A stretch of DNA of 60,938 bases, from the NCBI GenBank assembly GCA_036490955.1, contig DASXCX010000257.1:1-60938 (forward strand). The letters run 5' to 3'. The position numbers and the translations under genes are program-made. The notes under the pieces were generated by a model, which saw only the letters and a list, made by a program, of their open reading frames with translations, did no database searches and was not told the origin of the DNA. This document shows positions 41,527 to 49,996 of the stretch, one piece after another (positions within the stretch are counted from its first letter, which is position 1; every line of letters begins with the position of its first letter). The DNA comes from CAIKMD01 sp036490955. Lineage in GTDB: Bacteria > Pseudomonadota > Alphaproteobacteria > ATCC43930 > CGMCC-115725.

Positions 41527-42711
41527 GTGATCGAGACGACGCCGTCTTCGACCGCCAATCGCGATGTCATCGCGTTCGTTCTGCTGTGGCTCGCAGGCAC
41601 TTGCTTGCGCATCACGCTGCTCGCGGTGCCGCCGGTCATTCCGCTGATCCATGGTGAGCTGCATCTGACCGAAGCCGAGATCGGTACGCTCGGCACCTTG
41701 CCCTCGTTGCTGCTCGCGGCGGTCGCCATTCCGGGCTCGGCGCTGATCGCGCGCTTCGGTGCCCGCGCGGCGCTGATCATCGGCGTGCTGCTTGTCGGCT
41801 TCGGCTCGGCGGCGCGCGGCGCCGCCATCGATGTCGGCACGCTTTATTTGACCACGATCCTCACCGCGGCGGGCGTCGCCATCATGCAACCCGCGATGCC
41901 GCCGCTCGTGCGCTCATGGCTGCCGCATCGCGTGCCGGTCGCGACGGCGGTCTACACGAACGGTCTCCTCGTCGGCGAGACGCTTGCCGTCGGCTTGACG
42001 TTGCCCGTGATACTGCCGCTTGCCAACGGCTCCTGGCGGTTGAGCTTCGTTTATTGGGGCGTGCCCGCGGTGCTCACGGCGTTGCTCATCGTCTTCTTCT
42101 CGCCGCGCGACGAGCCGCGTCGCGCGGCCGCGCCGCTGCGCTGGTGGCCGAATTGGCGCGACAAGCAACTCTGGCGCCTCGCGCTCTGCCTTGGCTGCAT
42201 CAACACGTGCTACTTCGCGACCAACACCTTCCTGCCCGACTATCTTACGGCGGTCGGTCATGGCGAATTGATCAGCGCGGCACTGACCTCGCTGAATATC
42301 TGTCAGTTGCCGGCATCCTTCGTCATGCTGGGCATGGCGCCGCGTCTCGTGCGCGTGCCCGCCGCCTACGTCACTGTCGGCCTGCTCAATTTGATCGGCG
42401 TGATCGGCATGGCGCTGATGCCGGGCTGGCCAGTGATCGGCTGGGCGGGGATGCTCGGCTTCGCCGACGCCGCCGGTCTCATCCTCGTCCTCGCGTTGCC
42501 GCCGCTCTTGAGCGCGCCCGAGGATGTGCATCGCCTCGCCTCGGCGATGTTCACCATCTCCTACCCCTGCGCGGTACTGATGTCCGTCCTGAGCGGCTAC
42601 CTCTGGGACAAGACCGACATCTCCTGGATCGCCTTCGTGCCGATCGGCTTTGCCGCCGCAGCACTGTCCGTGTTGCCGCTTGGCATCGATCTCGGCCCGC
42701 GGCGGCGCTAG
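41527..42711 (+). CDS. MFS transporter of the CynX/NimT type
   Basis: A 394-residue permease with about twelve hydrophobic helices. LLWLAGTCLRITLLAVPPVIPLIHGELHLTE and GTLGTLPSLLLAAVAIPGSALIARFGARAALIIG are typical of the CynX/NimT family (cyanate or nitroimidazole-linked transporters), with YTNGLLVGETLAVGLTLPVILP in the middle. The solute is unknown. It begins with GTG at 41527, five bases after dnaJ, so it is probably co-transcribed with the chaperone genes. Confidence 0.88.
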   Translation: MIETTPSSTANRDVIAFVLLWLAGTCLRITLLAVPPVIPLIHGELHLTEAEIGTLGTLPSLLLAAVAIPGSALIARFGARAALIIGVLLVGFGSAARGAAIDVGTLYLTTILTAAGVAIMQPAMPPLVRSWLPHRVPVATAVYTNGLLVGETLAVGLTLPVILPLANGSWRLSFVYWGVPAVLTALLIVFFSPRDEPRRAAAPLRWWPNWRDKQLWRLALCLGCINTCYFATNTFLPDYLTAVGHGELISAALTSLNICQLPASFVMLGMAPRLVRVPAAYVTVGLLNLIGVIGMALMPGWPVIGWAGMLGFADAAGLILVLALPPLLSAPEDVHRLASAMFTISYPCAVLMSVLSGYLWDKTDISWIAFVPIGFAAAALSVLPLGIDLGPRRR

Positions 42712-42730
42712 CCATTTCACGCGCTAGCGC
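42705..42730. terminator. Short hairpin joining two convergent stop codons
   Basis: GCGCTAGC (42705-42712) and GCTAGCGC (42723-42730) form an 8-bp stem whose arms contain the TAG stop codons of the MFS gene (+) and tonB (-). It lies in the 12-bp gap between these converging genes. There is no U-tract. A bidirectional terminator is possible but weak. Confidence 0.35.
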
Positions 42731-43437
42731 AGCGCGAAGCTCACCGGCACCTCGATATCGAGCGTGTTCGCCGCGATATCGCCGGGGATTTGCGGCAAAG
42801 GTTCGGCGCGATGCACGAGCGCCAATACTTCCGCATCGAGATCGGCATGGCCGGAGCTGCGCTCGATCCGCGGATTCGAGACGCTGCCGGCGCGGTCGAG
42901 CGTGAATCGCAGCATGGCAATGCCTTGCTCGCCACGACGTTGCGCCATCGCGGGATAGCGTTTGTAGCGCTCGAGCTGCGCCGCGATGAGATCGGTGAAG
43001 CGCGGCACAGCGTGATCGCTGACGCTGGGTTGCGACGGCGGGGTCGGTGTCGGCGGCGCGGTCACGGGCGCCATCGACGGAATCGTCTGCGTCGGTTGTG
43101 GCTGGGGTTGCGGCCGCTCGACAGGCTTCGCGATGGGATGCGGCTTCGGCTGGACCAGCGGTTTCGCGACGAGCACCGGTTCTTCTCGCGGCTGGACTTG
43201 CGGCTCCGGCGTAGGAGGCGGCGGCGCCGCCACAGGTGGTGCAGGCGGTGCCGGCAGCGGGGCAAGCTCGATCATCGTCAGCGAGGGCGGCAGAGGCGAC
43301 GGCGAGGGCAGGTTCTGGTACCAGCGCAACAACAACACGGCCGCGACGGCATGCAGTCCGAGCACAAACGCGAAGCACACGGCCCAGCGCTTGCTGTCAC
43401 CTTGCGAAGCATGGCCGAACGTCGCTGCAACACTCAT
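42724..43437 (-). CDS. Energy transducer TonB
   Basis: A 237-residue TonB. It has an N-terminal membrane anchor (AVCFAFVLGLHAVAAVLLLRW, 19-39), a long Pro/Gln-rich periplasm-spanning region (43-145), and the C-terminal domain RYPAMAQRRGEQGIAMLRFTLDRAGSVSNPRIERSSGHADLDAEVLALVHRAEPLPQIP that contacts the receptor TonB box. It couples the proton gradient, via ExbB/ExbD encoded elsewhere, to uptake through the receptor gene in the same operon. It is the last gene of the iron-uptake operon. Confidence 0.93.
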   Translation of the reverse strand: MSVAATFGHASQGDSKRWAVCFAFVLGLHAVAAVLLLRWYQNLPSPSPLPPSLTMIELAPLPAPPAPPVAAPPPPTPEPQVQPREEPVLVAKPLVQPKPHPIAKPVERPQPQPQPTQTIPSMAPVTAPPTPTPPSQPSVSDHAVPRFTDLIAAQLERYKRYPAMAQRRGEQGIAMLRFTLDRAGSVSNPRIERSSGHADLDAEVLALVHRAEPLPQIPGDIAANTLDIEVPVSFALR

Positions 43438-43458
43438 CGCATACCCTCCGTCACCGGC

Positions 43459-44598
43459 TCATTCGCCCGGCGCGCCGATCGGTGTCAGTTGCACGTGCCG
43501 CGTCGCACGATCGAGCCGCCGTTTTGTCAGCCACATCGCGATGCCACTGGTCGCAAAGAGTGCCGGCAACAATCCGGAAATGAAGACGAGGACGCGCCAG
43601 CCCCAGCCGAAGCCGCTGCCGTCGTGGAGGGCATGCATCGAAGCGACGATGCGCTCGGCCAGCGAATAATCGTGGGGATCGCGTAGATCGGCGATATTCC
43701 GCCGCCACGGATCGACGAAGACGATGACCGGCAGCGCATGGGCTTCGCCTAACGTCATGCGATAAGGTTGGTCCGCGCGTTGCGGCAGGCCGATCGTGCG
43801 CAGCGACAGATCGGGACGCGCCGCATGCGCGAGAGCGACCGCGCCGTCGATATCGACCGGTATTACACCCTCGACCGGCGTGACTTTCGGCGCGGCGACT
43901 CCAGGCCGCAAATCGCGTACGCCCGCATTCGCCGTCAGCGCATTGAAGGTTTGCGGGAACGAGAGCCATACGCCTGAGAAGCTGACCATGAGCAGCATCA
44001 ACCAGAACCAGAAGCCGATCATGCCGTGGAGTTGTCGCAGCAAGCGGTAACCTTGCGCGCCGCGCTGAACGACCATCGCTTGGCGCCAGCGCCCTCGCGT
44101 CGGGAATTGCATGACGATGCCGGTGATCGCGAGCACGCACATCACGACGCCGAGCCAACCACCGATCTCGCGGCCGTTGCGGTCGCGCATCCCCGCATTG
44201 GCATGCAGGAAGAAGATTTCGCGTAGCCAACCTTCGCCCGGCTTCACCACGCCGCGCACCGCCAAGATCGAAGGATCGAGATAGACCTCGACGCCGCCCG
44301 GCCCCGGACGGCGCGGATCGGAAAAGCGTATTTGAGCAAGGTCGCCGGGCACCACCGGCGCGAAGATCGCACTCGGCGTAAAGTCCTTTGGCGCCGCAGC
44401 GCGCGCGGCATCTACCATCGCGGCGTAGCTCTGTGCGGGCCCGACGCTCGCCGAAGCAAAAACGCTGCCGGGCTGCAATTGCGGCTCGAAAATCAATACG
44501 CTGCCCGTCAAACCGATGATCGCCAGCGGAAGAGAGAGCACGCCGCCAAGAATCAAATGAAGACGGCGAAGAACCGTGGCGCGCCAGGCAATACTCAT
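43459..44598 (-). CDS. PepSY-associated membrane protein (siderophore-iron reductase-like)
   Basis: A 379-residue protein of the PepSY-TM family: an N-terminal helix (LILGGVLSLPLAIIGLTGSVLIFEP), two central helices (LGVVMCVLAITGIVMQF; FWFWLMLLMVSFSGVWLSFP) and a C-terminal helix (VLVFISGLLPALFATSGIAMWL), with PepSY-like periplasmic loops and a HALHDGSGFG motif. Relatives next to TonB receptors are proposed to reduce or help release iron from siderophores. ATG 44598 overlaps the piuC stop by four bases. The open frame upstream into piuC is the product of a one-base insertion, not a real fusion. Confidence 0.86.
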   Translation of the reverse strand: MSIAWRATVLRRLHLILGGVLSLPLAIIGLTGSVLIFEPQLQPGSVFASASVGPAQSYAAMVDAARAAAPKDFTPSAIFAPVVPGDLAQIRFSDPRRPGPGGVEVYLDPSILAVRGVVKPGEGWLREIFFLHANAGMRDRNGREIGGWLGVVMCVLAITGIVMQFPTRGRWRQAMVVQRGAQGYRLLRQLHGMIGFWFWLMLLMVSFSGVWLSFPQTFNALTANAGVRDLRPGVAAPKVTPVEGVIPVDIDGAVALAHAARPDLSLRTIGLPQRADQPYRMTLGEAHALPVIVFVDPWRRNIADLRDPHDYSLAERIVASMHALHDGSGFGWGWRVLVFISGLLPALFATSGIAMWLTKRRLDRATRHVQLTPIGAPGE

Positions 44599-45276
44599 GT
44601 GTCGGACCAAAGACGTAAAAGATTGTGATAGAGCCCCGTCAACTGGACGAGCGCGCGCTGGTCCGGTACGGCGCGATTGAGTTGTTGGATCGCGGTATCG
44701 AGATCGAGCAGCATCATCCGTTGCTCGTTGCTGCGCACCATGCTCTGCAGCCAAAAGAACGAGGAGACGCGCGCGCCGCGCGTCACCGGCGTGACCTGAT
44801 GCAGGCTGGTTGCGGGGATAGAGCACCATGTCGCCCGCGGGCAGCTTCACGCGCCGCAGACCATCGGTGCCTTCGATCATCAATTCGCCGCCGTCATATT
44901 CCTCGGGCGACGTGAGGAAGAGCGTCGCCGAGAGATCGGTGCGCACGCGATAGCGCGAACGCATCACCTCGCGGATCGCGCCGTCGATATGCGTTCCATA
45001 GGTTTCGCCGCCCTGATAGCGGTTGAAGAGCGGCGGATAGACTTTGAGCGGCAGCGCGGCGGTGATGAAGAGCGCATTGCGCTCGAGCGCGGCAAGGATC
45101 ATGTCGCCGAGCTCGCGCGCGACCGGATGGCCCTCCGGCACCTGCATGTTGTGTTTGACGTGCTCCGACTGATGGCCGGCGGTGGCGCGACCGTCCACCC
45201 ATTCCGCGCGCTCGAGCGCCTGGCGGCAACGCGCCACCTGGCCCGCATCGAGAACTTTTGGAATTTGCAACAGCAT
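44595..45276 (-). pseudogene. piuC: PiuC/YbiX-type Fe(II)-dependent dioxygenase, frameshifted
   Basis: The first 155 codons read as a PKHD-type hydroxylase: VLDAGQVARCRQALERAEWVDGRATAGHQ, the iron ligands His96 and Asp98 in GTHIDGAIR, and RTDLSATLFLTSPEEYDGGELMIEG. After GDMVLYP an extra G in the run 44814-44817 shifts the frame; skipping it gives ATSLHQVTPVTRGARVSSFFWLQS with the second iron-ligand His, and a normal end LLRLWSDT at 44595. The repaired length is about 226 residues, the family norm. The shift also creates a spurious in-frame join to the PepSY gene. It may be a sequencing error. GGAGG precedes the ATG. Confidence 0.85.
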
Positions 45277-45294
45277 CGCGCCTCCCCCGGCCCA

Positions 45295-47592
45295 TCAGTA
45301 TTTGAAGTCGACGGTTAGCAGCGCCGTCCGACCCACGCCCGGGACCATGTGCGAGGGATGGACTTGGTCGTAATAGAAAGTGTTGAAGAGGTTCGAGACG
45401 TTGAGCTGCAGGTCGATGTGCTCATTGACGTAGTACTTCGCCATCGCGCTAAAGGTGGCGTAGGCGGGTACCTTGGTGAGGAAGGCGACCACGCCGGGCG
45501 TCGTCGCCGTACAGGTGCCGGCCGCTGGACAGATCAAGCGCGGATTCGAGGCGGCGTAACGAGTCGAGACCACGTTGACGCCACCGCCGATCTCGAAGGG
45601 CGTATCGTCGAAGCGATAGGTCGACCAGAAATTGAAGGTATGAGCGGGCACGTTGGCAAGGCGATTGCCGAGATCGCTTGCGATCCCCTGTACCGGCGAT
45701 TTGTCGATAACGCCGTACATATAGGAATAGCCGCCATAGACCTGCCAATACTCGGTCAGATGGCCGGCAGCCTCGAATTCGAAGCCGTCGACGCGTGCGT
45801 CGCCGGCGAGGATCATCTGCGCCGAGTTGTTGGGATCGGTCTCGCGCACATTGGTCTGCTGGGTGCGGTAGATCGCGGCCCGGATGCTCAGCGCCTCGTG
45901 GAAAAGATCCCATTTGGTGCCGAGCTCGTAGGTCTTGTTCTTGACCGGAGCGAGACTGGCCGTCGAGGCCTGCAGCGACAACGCTTCGGCCGAGGGATCG
46001 AAGGATGTACCCGCGTCGAAATAGATACTGCCGATAGAAAGGGGCTTGTAGACGAGACCGCCACGCCAGCTCGCCATGTCGTCCTTGTGCTGAAGCGCCG
46101 TATAGCCGGCACCCGTCCCGGTAACCGGGTTGTTGAAAGCTTGCTGGTAGAAATTCACGTCGAACCGGTCGAGCCGGCCGCCCCCCATCAATTGCCACTG
46201 ATCGCTGAGTTCCGCCGTGTCGAGGACGTAGAGTGCTTTGGTCGCGGCATCGGTCTTGGTGTTGGAGGCGTAGAAGGTCGAGGCGTTGTACGGCTGCCCC
46301 GAATTGGGATTGGTCAGCGGCGTCGTGCTGAACGGCCCAATGGTCGTGAAGCGCCGCGGGTCGGAGGTTTCCTCGCCAATCTCGACGCCGCCCACCAGCG
46401 TATGCTTGACGAAGCTCGTCGAAAATTTGGCGGTCGCATCGATCTGGTTCTCGATCGTGGTCTCGAGGCTGGTGCCATAGAGCTGGTTGCGCGAGACAAG
46501 AAGAGAGCCGAGCGGCGTGCCCGGCGTGACCAATCGGGGATTGAGGCTGCCGCCGGCCGCGACCGGGGTGAAAGCAATCTGCGGCTCGGTGATGCGGAAT
46601 TCGCGCGTGTAATGCGCGTAACGCAGTTGATCGCGCACCGTCAGCCGGTCGTTGACGTCGTGCTCGACCCGGCCGGTCGCGACATCGACATTGGTGCGCA
46701 GAAAATCGTTGTCGGCGAAGCCGTAGAAATTGCTGCGACCCACGCTTTCCGGCACCGGCTGTGCGACCTGACGCGGCGCGCCGGCCGTGCCTTGGAACAA
46801 CACCGGCATGCCGTAATCCGGGGTGTCGTATTCGCTCTGATGCAAGAAGCTGAAATAGGCGCGGGTATCCGTGCCCAAACCCAGTGACAGGGTCGGCGCG
46901 AGACCGAAGCGCGAATTCCGCGTTACGTCGCGTTCGGCGACGTTCGAATCATGCGCCATCAAATTGATGCGGAATGCTGCGCCGGTACCGAGCGCGCCGA
47001 GCGGCTGATTGATATCGGCCGTGATCCGCTTGGTGAGGTCGCTGCCGAAACCGAGCTCGCCGCGCATGAACGGCGACAATCCCGGCTGTTTACTGTCTTG
47101 CTCGACGACGCCCCCCGTCGACCCGCGACCGAAAAGAATCGAGGACGGCCCTTTCAGGACTTGGATCTGTTCGAGATAGAACGGATCGCGGTAATAGCTG
47201 CCGAAATCGCGCATCCCATCGAGATAGATATCGCTGCGCGCGCTGAAGCCGCGCAGAGTAAGATTGTCGCCTTGAGATGCGTTCTCGCCGGCGCCGAGGC
47301 TGATACCGGTGACGTTGCGCAGCGCATCGCGCATCGTCGTCACGCCCTGATCGTCGAGTAGTTGGCGCGGCACCGTGTCGATCGATTGCGGCGTGTCGCG
47401 CATCGGCTGCGTCAGCTTGTTGAGCGACGGCTGTTGCGTCGTGTAGTCGCCGGTCTGCGCGGCGCTATCGACCGAGACGGTCGGCGTTTGAACCGGACCG
47501 CTGCCGTAGGCTTGCGCCCCGGCGAGGCTGGACCAGCCGGTCAGAAGGGCGGCGACGGAACTCGAGGCGAAAAGGCAGCGATGCCAGGACAT
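45295..47592 (-). CDS. TonB-dependent siderophore receptor
   Basis: A 765-residue outer-membrane receptor with a signal peptide (residues 1-26), a plug domain beginning SLNKLTQPMRDTPQSIDTVPRQLLDDQG and containing LRGFSARSDIYLDGMRDFGSYYRDPFYLEQIQVLKGPSSILFGRGSTGGVV, and a beta-barrel ending in LLTVDFKY. The set matches Fiu/catecholate siderophore receptors. The presence of piuC, PepSY and tonB behind it and a Fur-like box in front of the operon supports iron-siderophore import. Start ATG 47592. Confidence 0.95.
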   Translation of the reverse strand: MSWHRCLFASSSVAALLTGWSSLAGAQAYGSGPVQTPTVSVDSAAQTGDYTTQQPSLNKLTQPMRDTPQSIDTVPRQLLDDQGVTTMRDALRNVTGISLGAGENASQGDNLTLRGFSARSDIYLDGMRDFGSYYRDPFYLEQIQVLKGPSSILFGRGSTGGVVEQDSKQPGLSPFMRGELGFGSDLTKRITADINQPLGALGTGAAFRINLMAHDSNVAERDVTRNSRFGLAPTLSLGLGTDTRAYFSFLHQSEYDTPDYGMPVLFQGTAGAPRQVAQPVPESVGRSNFYGFADNDFLRTNVDVATGRVEHDVNDRLTVRDQLRYAHYTREFRITEPQIAFTPVAAGGSLNPRLVTPGTPLGSLLVSRNQLYGTSLETTIENQIDATAKFSTSFVKHTLVGGVEIGEETSDPRRFTTIGPFSTTPLTNPNSGQPYNASTFYASNTKTDAATKALYVLDTAELSDQWQLMGGGRLDRFDVNFYQQAFNNPVTGTGAGYTALQHKDDMASWRGGLVYKPLSIGSIYFDAGTSFDPSAEALSLQASTASLAPVKNKTYELGTKWDLFHEALSIRAAIYRTQQTNVRETDPNNSAQMILAGDARVDGFEFEAAGHLTEYWQVYGGYSYMYGVIDKSPVQGIASDLGNRLANVPAHTFNFWSTYRFDDTPFEIGGGVNVVSTRYAASNPRLICPAAGTCTATTPGVVAFLTKVPAYATFSAMAKYYVNEHIDLQLNVSNLFNTFYYDQVHPSHMVPGVGRTALLTVDFKY

Positions 47593-47706
47593 GGGGGACA
47601 GCTCCAGAGCTCAGGCGGGCAAGCATTCCTGGCTGGCTGGCCGCCGCATGACGGGATGGCTGGCTGGGTCGCTGTGATGGTGGAAGGGGACGACATGGCG
47701 AAAATG

Positions 47707-47880
47707 CTATTTCACGAGGATCAGCTTATTGCTGGCCGTGAGCCGCAAGCGGTACTGCTCCGTGCCGTGTTGGATGAGCAGTTCGCGGCGCCCCGCGAGC
47801 AACTCCTCGCTGCTGACGATGCGCGGCGCCGCGGCATTCGCAGCCGCGGCAGGCGGAGAAGGATCGGGCGGAGAAGTCAC
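47707..47880 (-). CDS. hemP: Hemin uptake protein HemP
   Basis: A 57-residue protein starting with GTG at 47880. After an Ala/Pro-rich start it has RIVSSEELLAGRRELLIQHG and then EQYRLRLTASNKLILVK, the SxxLL-G-xxELxIxHxGxxYRLRxTxxxKLILxK pattern of HemP. HemP proteins are small cytoplasmic factors in iron and heme uptake operons, and in some rhizobia the homologue activates them. The TAG is 115 bases before the receptor start, so it leads the iron operon. The Fur-like box overlaps its promoter region. Confidence 0.88.
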   Translation of the reverse strand: MTSPPDPSPPAAAANAAAPRIVSSEELLAGRRELLIQHGTEQYRLRLTASNKLILVK

Positions 47881-47895
47881 GCGCAGAACCTAGTT

Positions 47896-47914
47896 AAGAA
47901 TAATTCGCATTCGC
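47896..47914. promoter_or_regulatory. Fur-like box upstream of hemP
   Basis: AAGAATAATTCGCATTCGC is a 19-bp site of three hexamers; on the minus strand it reads GCGAAT GCGAAT T ATTCTT, close to the GATAAT-type hexamer array bound by Fur. It is 16 bases before the hemP start. Alphaproteobacteria may use RirA or Irr instead, whose sites differ, so the regulator is inferred. Confidence 0.5.
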
Positions 47915-48069
47915 ACTTTTGTTGACATTAGCTGCGATTGAGGATCATTTGCAACGAATCTTTTTATGAGGGACGACAGGCACTTACGAACGAGGTTCGG
48001 CAGCACTTAGCCACCCTCGTCAATTTCTTGTGAAACTTCTAAGCTCTCCGAGCTTCTAAATAGGCTGCA

Positions 48070-49665
48070 ATGCCCGATACGGTCACCACCCCGGCGCCGC
48101 CCCGCTTCACCCATCGCGAAATCCTGCTGATGCTCAGCGGCACGATGTGCGGCATGTTTTTGGGCGCGATCGACCAGACCATCGTCGCGACCGCGTTGCC
48201 GGCGATGGCCGGCGAACTGCACGGCATCCAATACATGTCGTGGGCCGTTGCGGCCTATCTCCTCACCTCGACCGCATCGACGCCGATCTACGGCAAGCTC
48301 AGCGATCTCTATGGTCGGCGCCGCCTGTTCATTTCCGCGATCGGCATCTTCCTGCTCGGCTCGATCATCTGCGGCGCGGCCTTCTCGATGAGCATGCTGA
48401 TCGGCGGTCGGGCCGTGCAAGGTCTCGGCGGCGGCGGGCTTATCACGCTGGCGCAGACAATCATGGCCGACATGGTGCCGCCGCGCGAACGCGGCCGTTA
48501 TCAGGCCTATTTTTCGGGCGTCTACACCGTCTCGACCCTCGGCGGACCGATCCTGGGCGGCCTCTTGGTCGATATTGCCTCGTGGCGCTGGGTGTTTTGG
48601 TTCAACCTGCCCATCGCGATCGCAGGGCTTTGGATCTGCAACGCGCAGCTCAAGCGGCTGCCGATCCGCGGCGGTGAGAAGCAGATCGACTATCTCGGCG
48701 CCTCGCTGCTCGTGCCGGCGATCGTCGCCCTGCTGCTGGTCACGACCTGGGGCGGCAACGAATTCGCGTGGTTATCGCCGCCGATCATCGGCCTCGTCAT
48801 CGCCGCGCTGGTCCTGATCGCGCTGCTCTTGGTGCAAGAGCGGCGCGCGCGCGATCCGATCATGCCGCTGCGCTTCTTCAACAACAACGTCTTCGTCATC
48901 GGGAACAGCATGGGTTTCCTGATGGGCGGGGCAACGGTTGGCGCCACCATCTTTCTGCCGCTGTTCCTGCAGGTTGTGCTGGGCGCGAGCGCCAGCAATT
49001 CGGGCCTGCTCATCACGCCGCTGATGGTCGGTATCACCGTCGGCGCGCTGTCGGCCGGCCGCTTCATTCGTTGGACCGGCCGCTACAAGATCATCCCGCT
49101 GGTTGCGTTGACGATCGCCGCATTGTCTTTCCTCGGCATGATGGAAGTCACGCGCGAGACGTCACCCATCTATTACATCATCCTGATGACAGCGATGGGC
49201 ATCGGCCTTGGCCCTGCCGGGCCGATGATTTCGATCTCGGTGCAGAATTCCGTCGAGATGCGCGATCTCGGCAGCGCGACCTCGCTCACCTCGTTCTTCC
49301 GCTCGATGGGCGGCTCGTTCGGCGTCGCGATCATGGGCGCGATCCTCTTTGCCGGGCTGACCGGCCAGAGCGCCAGCACGCCGGGTATCACCACGGGCGG
49401 ACTTTTACATGGCGGCCCAGCGATGATCGCCTCGCTGCCTGAAAATGTCCGCGCCGCGATCGTGGCAAGCTTCGGCAACTCCTTCCGTTACGTCTATTTG
49501 GTCGGCGCCGCCATCTGCATCCTTGGCGTCACGCTCGCAATTTTCCTGAAGGAATTGCCACTGCGGCGCTGGGGTCCGGCGGCGCAAAGCGCGGAGAAAC
49601 CACCGGCCTCGGCGCCGGCAGCGCCAAAACAGCAGGATCGCATCGAAGCGTCTGGTGCCGAATAG
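48070..49665 (+). CDS. EmrB/QacA-type (DHA2) MFS multidrug exporter
   Basis: A 531-residue permease with fourteen hydrophobic segments. GAIDQTIVATALPAMAGELHGI (motif D1), GKLSDLYGRRRLFISAIGIFLLGS (motif A), RAVQGLGGGGL (motif B), and the SGVYTVSTLGGPILGGLLVD motif C place it in the DHA2 antiporter family that expels drugs or other amphiphiles using protons. It is divergent from the iron operon across 189 bases with a TTGACA at 47922 but no good -10. No adjacent regulator. Confidence 0.93.
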   Translation: MPDTVTTPAPPRFTHREILLMLSGTMCGMFLGAIDQTIVATALPAMAGELHGIQYMSWAVAAYLLTSTASTPIYGKLSDLYGRRRLFISAIGIFLLGSIICGAAFSMSMLIGGRAVQGLGGGGLITLAQTIMADMVPPRERGRYQAYFSGVYTVSTLGGPILGGLLVDIASWRWVFWFNLPIAIAGLWICNAQLKRLPIRGGEKQIDYLGASLLVPAIVALLLVTTWGGNEFAWLSPPIIGLVIAALVLIALLLVQERRARDPIMPLRFFNNNVFVIGNSMGFLMGGATVGATIFLPLFLQVVLGASASNSGLLITPLMVGITVGALSAGRFIRWTGRYKIIPLVALTIAALSFLGMMEVTRETSPIYYIILMTAMGIGLGPAGPMISISVQNSVEMRDLGSATSLTSFFRSMGGSFGVAIMGAILFAGLTGQSASTPGITTGGLLHGGPAMIASLPENVRAAIVASFGNSFRYVYLVGAAICILGVTLAIFLKELPLRRWGPAAQSAEKPPASAPAAPKQQDRIEASGAE

Positions 49666-49674
49666 AGACGATCG

Positions 49675-49977
49675 CTACCGAGCGTAGAAGCCGGTCGGAT
49701 GCTTGCTGCGGCACGACGCTGTCTTGCATGCATGCACGACCGGTTGCTTGCCCTTCGAGTAAAATGTGGTCCGCGTCCCGTCAGGGTTGACCGTCGATTT
49801 TATCGTCGTCGGTGGACGGGGTGCCGAGGTGGTGTGAGTCCGGTTATGCGACGACGAGCTGCTATGCGATGACGAGCTGTGGCTCGAGCCGCTCGATTTC
49901 GCGCCGGCTGGGACGGCCACAAACGCGAACGCCACAACCAGCGCCACAAACGGCAACGTGAGTTTCGGCCTCAACAT
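49675..49977 (-). CDS. Small secreted Ser/His-rich protein
   Basis: A 100-residue protein with a Sec signal (LPFVALVVAFAFVAVPAGA), then a low-complexity region of Ser and His (SSGSSHSSSSHSSSSSHN) that could bind metal ions, and a C-terminal segment with two Cys (HACKTASCRSKHPTGFY). ATG 49977 is chosen because of the signal. It lies 19 bases after glnD on the same strand and converges on the exporter gene. The family is not recognised. Confidence 0.68.
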   Translation of the reverse strand: MLRPKLTLPFVALVVAFAFVAVPAGAKSSGSSHSSSSHSSSSSHNRTHTTSAPRPPTTIKSTVNPDGTRTTFYSKGKQPVVHACKTASCRSKHPTGFYAR

Positions 49978-49996
49978 CGTTTCCCCGCGCAATCGA

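Noticed and set aside
43459..45276. A 605-residue dioxygenase-PepSY fusion protein
   Set aside because: The join arises from one extra base; the repaired piuC ends with its family C-terminus and overlaps the PepSY ATG by four bases.
47593..47706. CTGGCTGGCTGG-like repeats before the receptor gene
   Set aside because: Short and imperfect, best explained as chance in the leader between hemP and the receptor.
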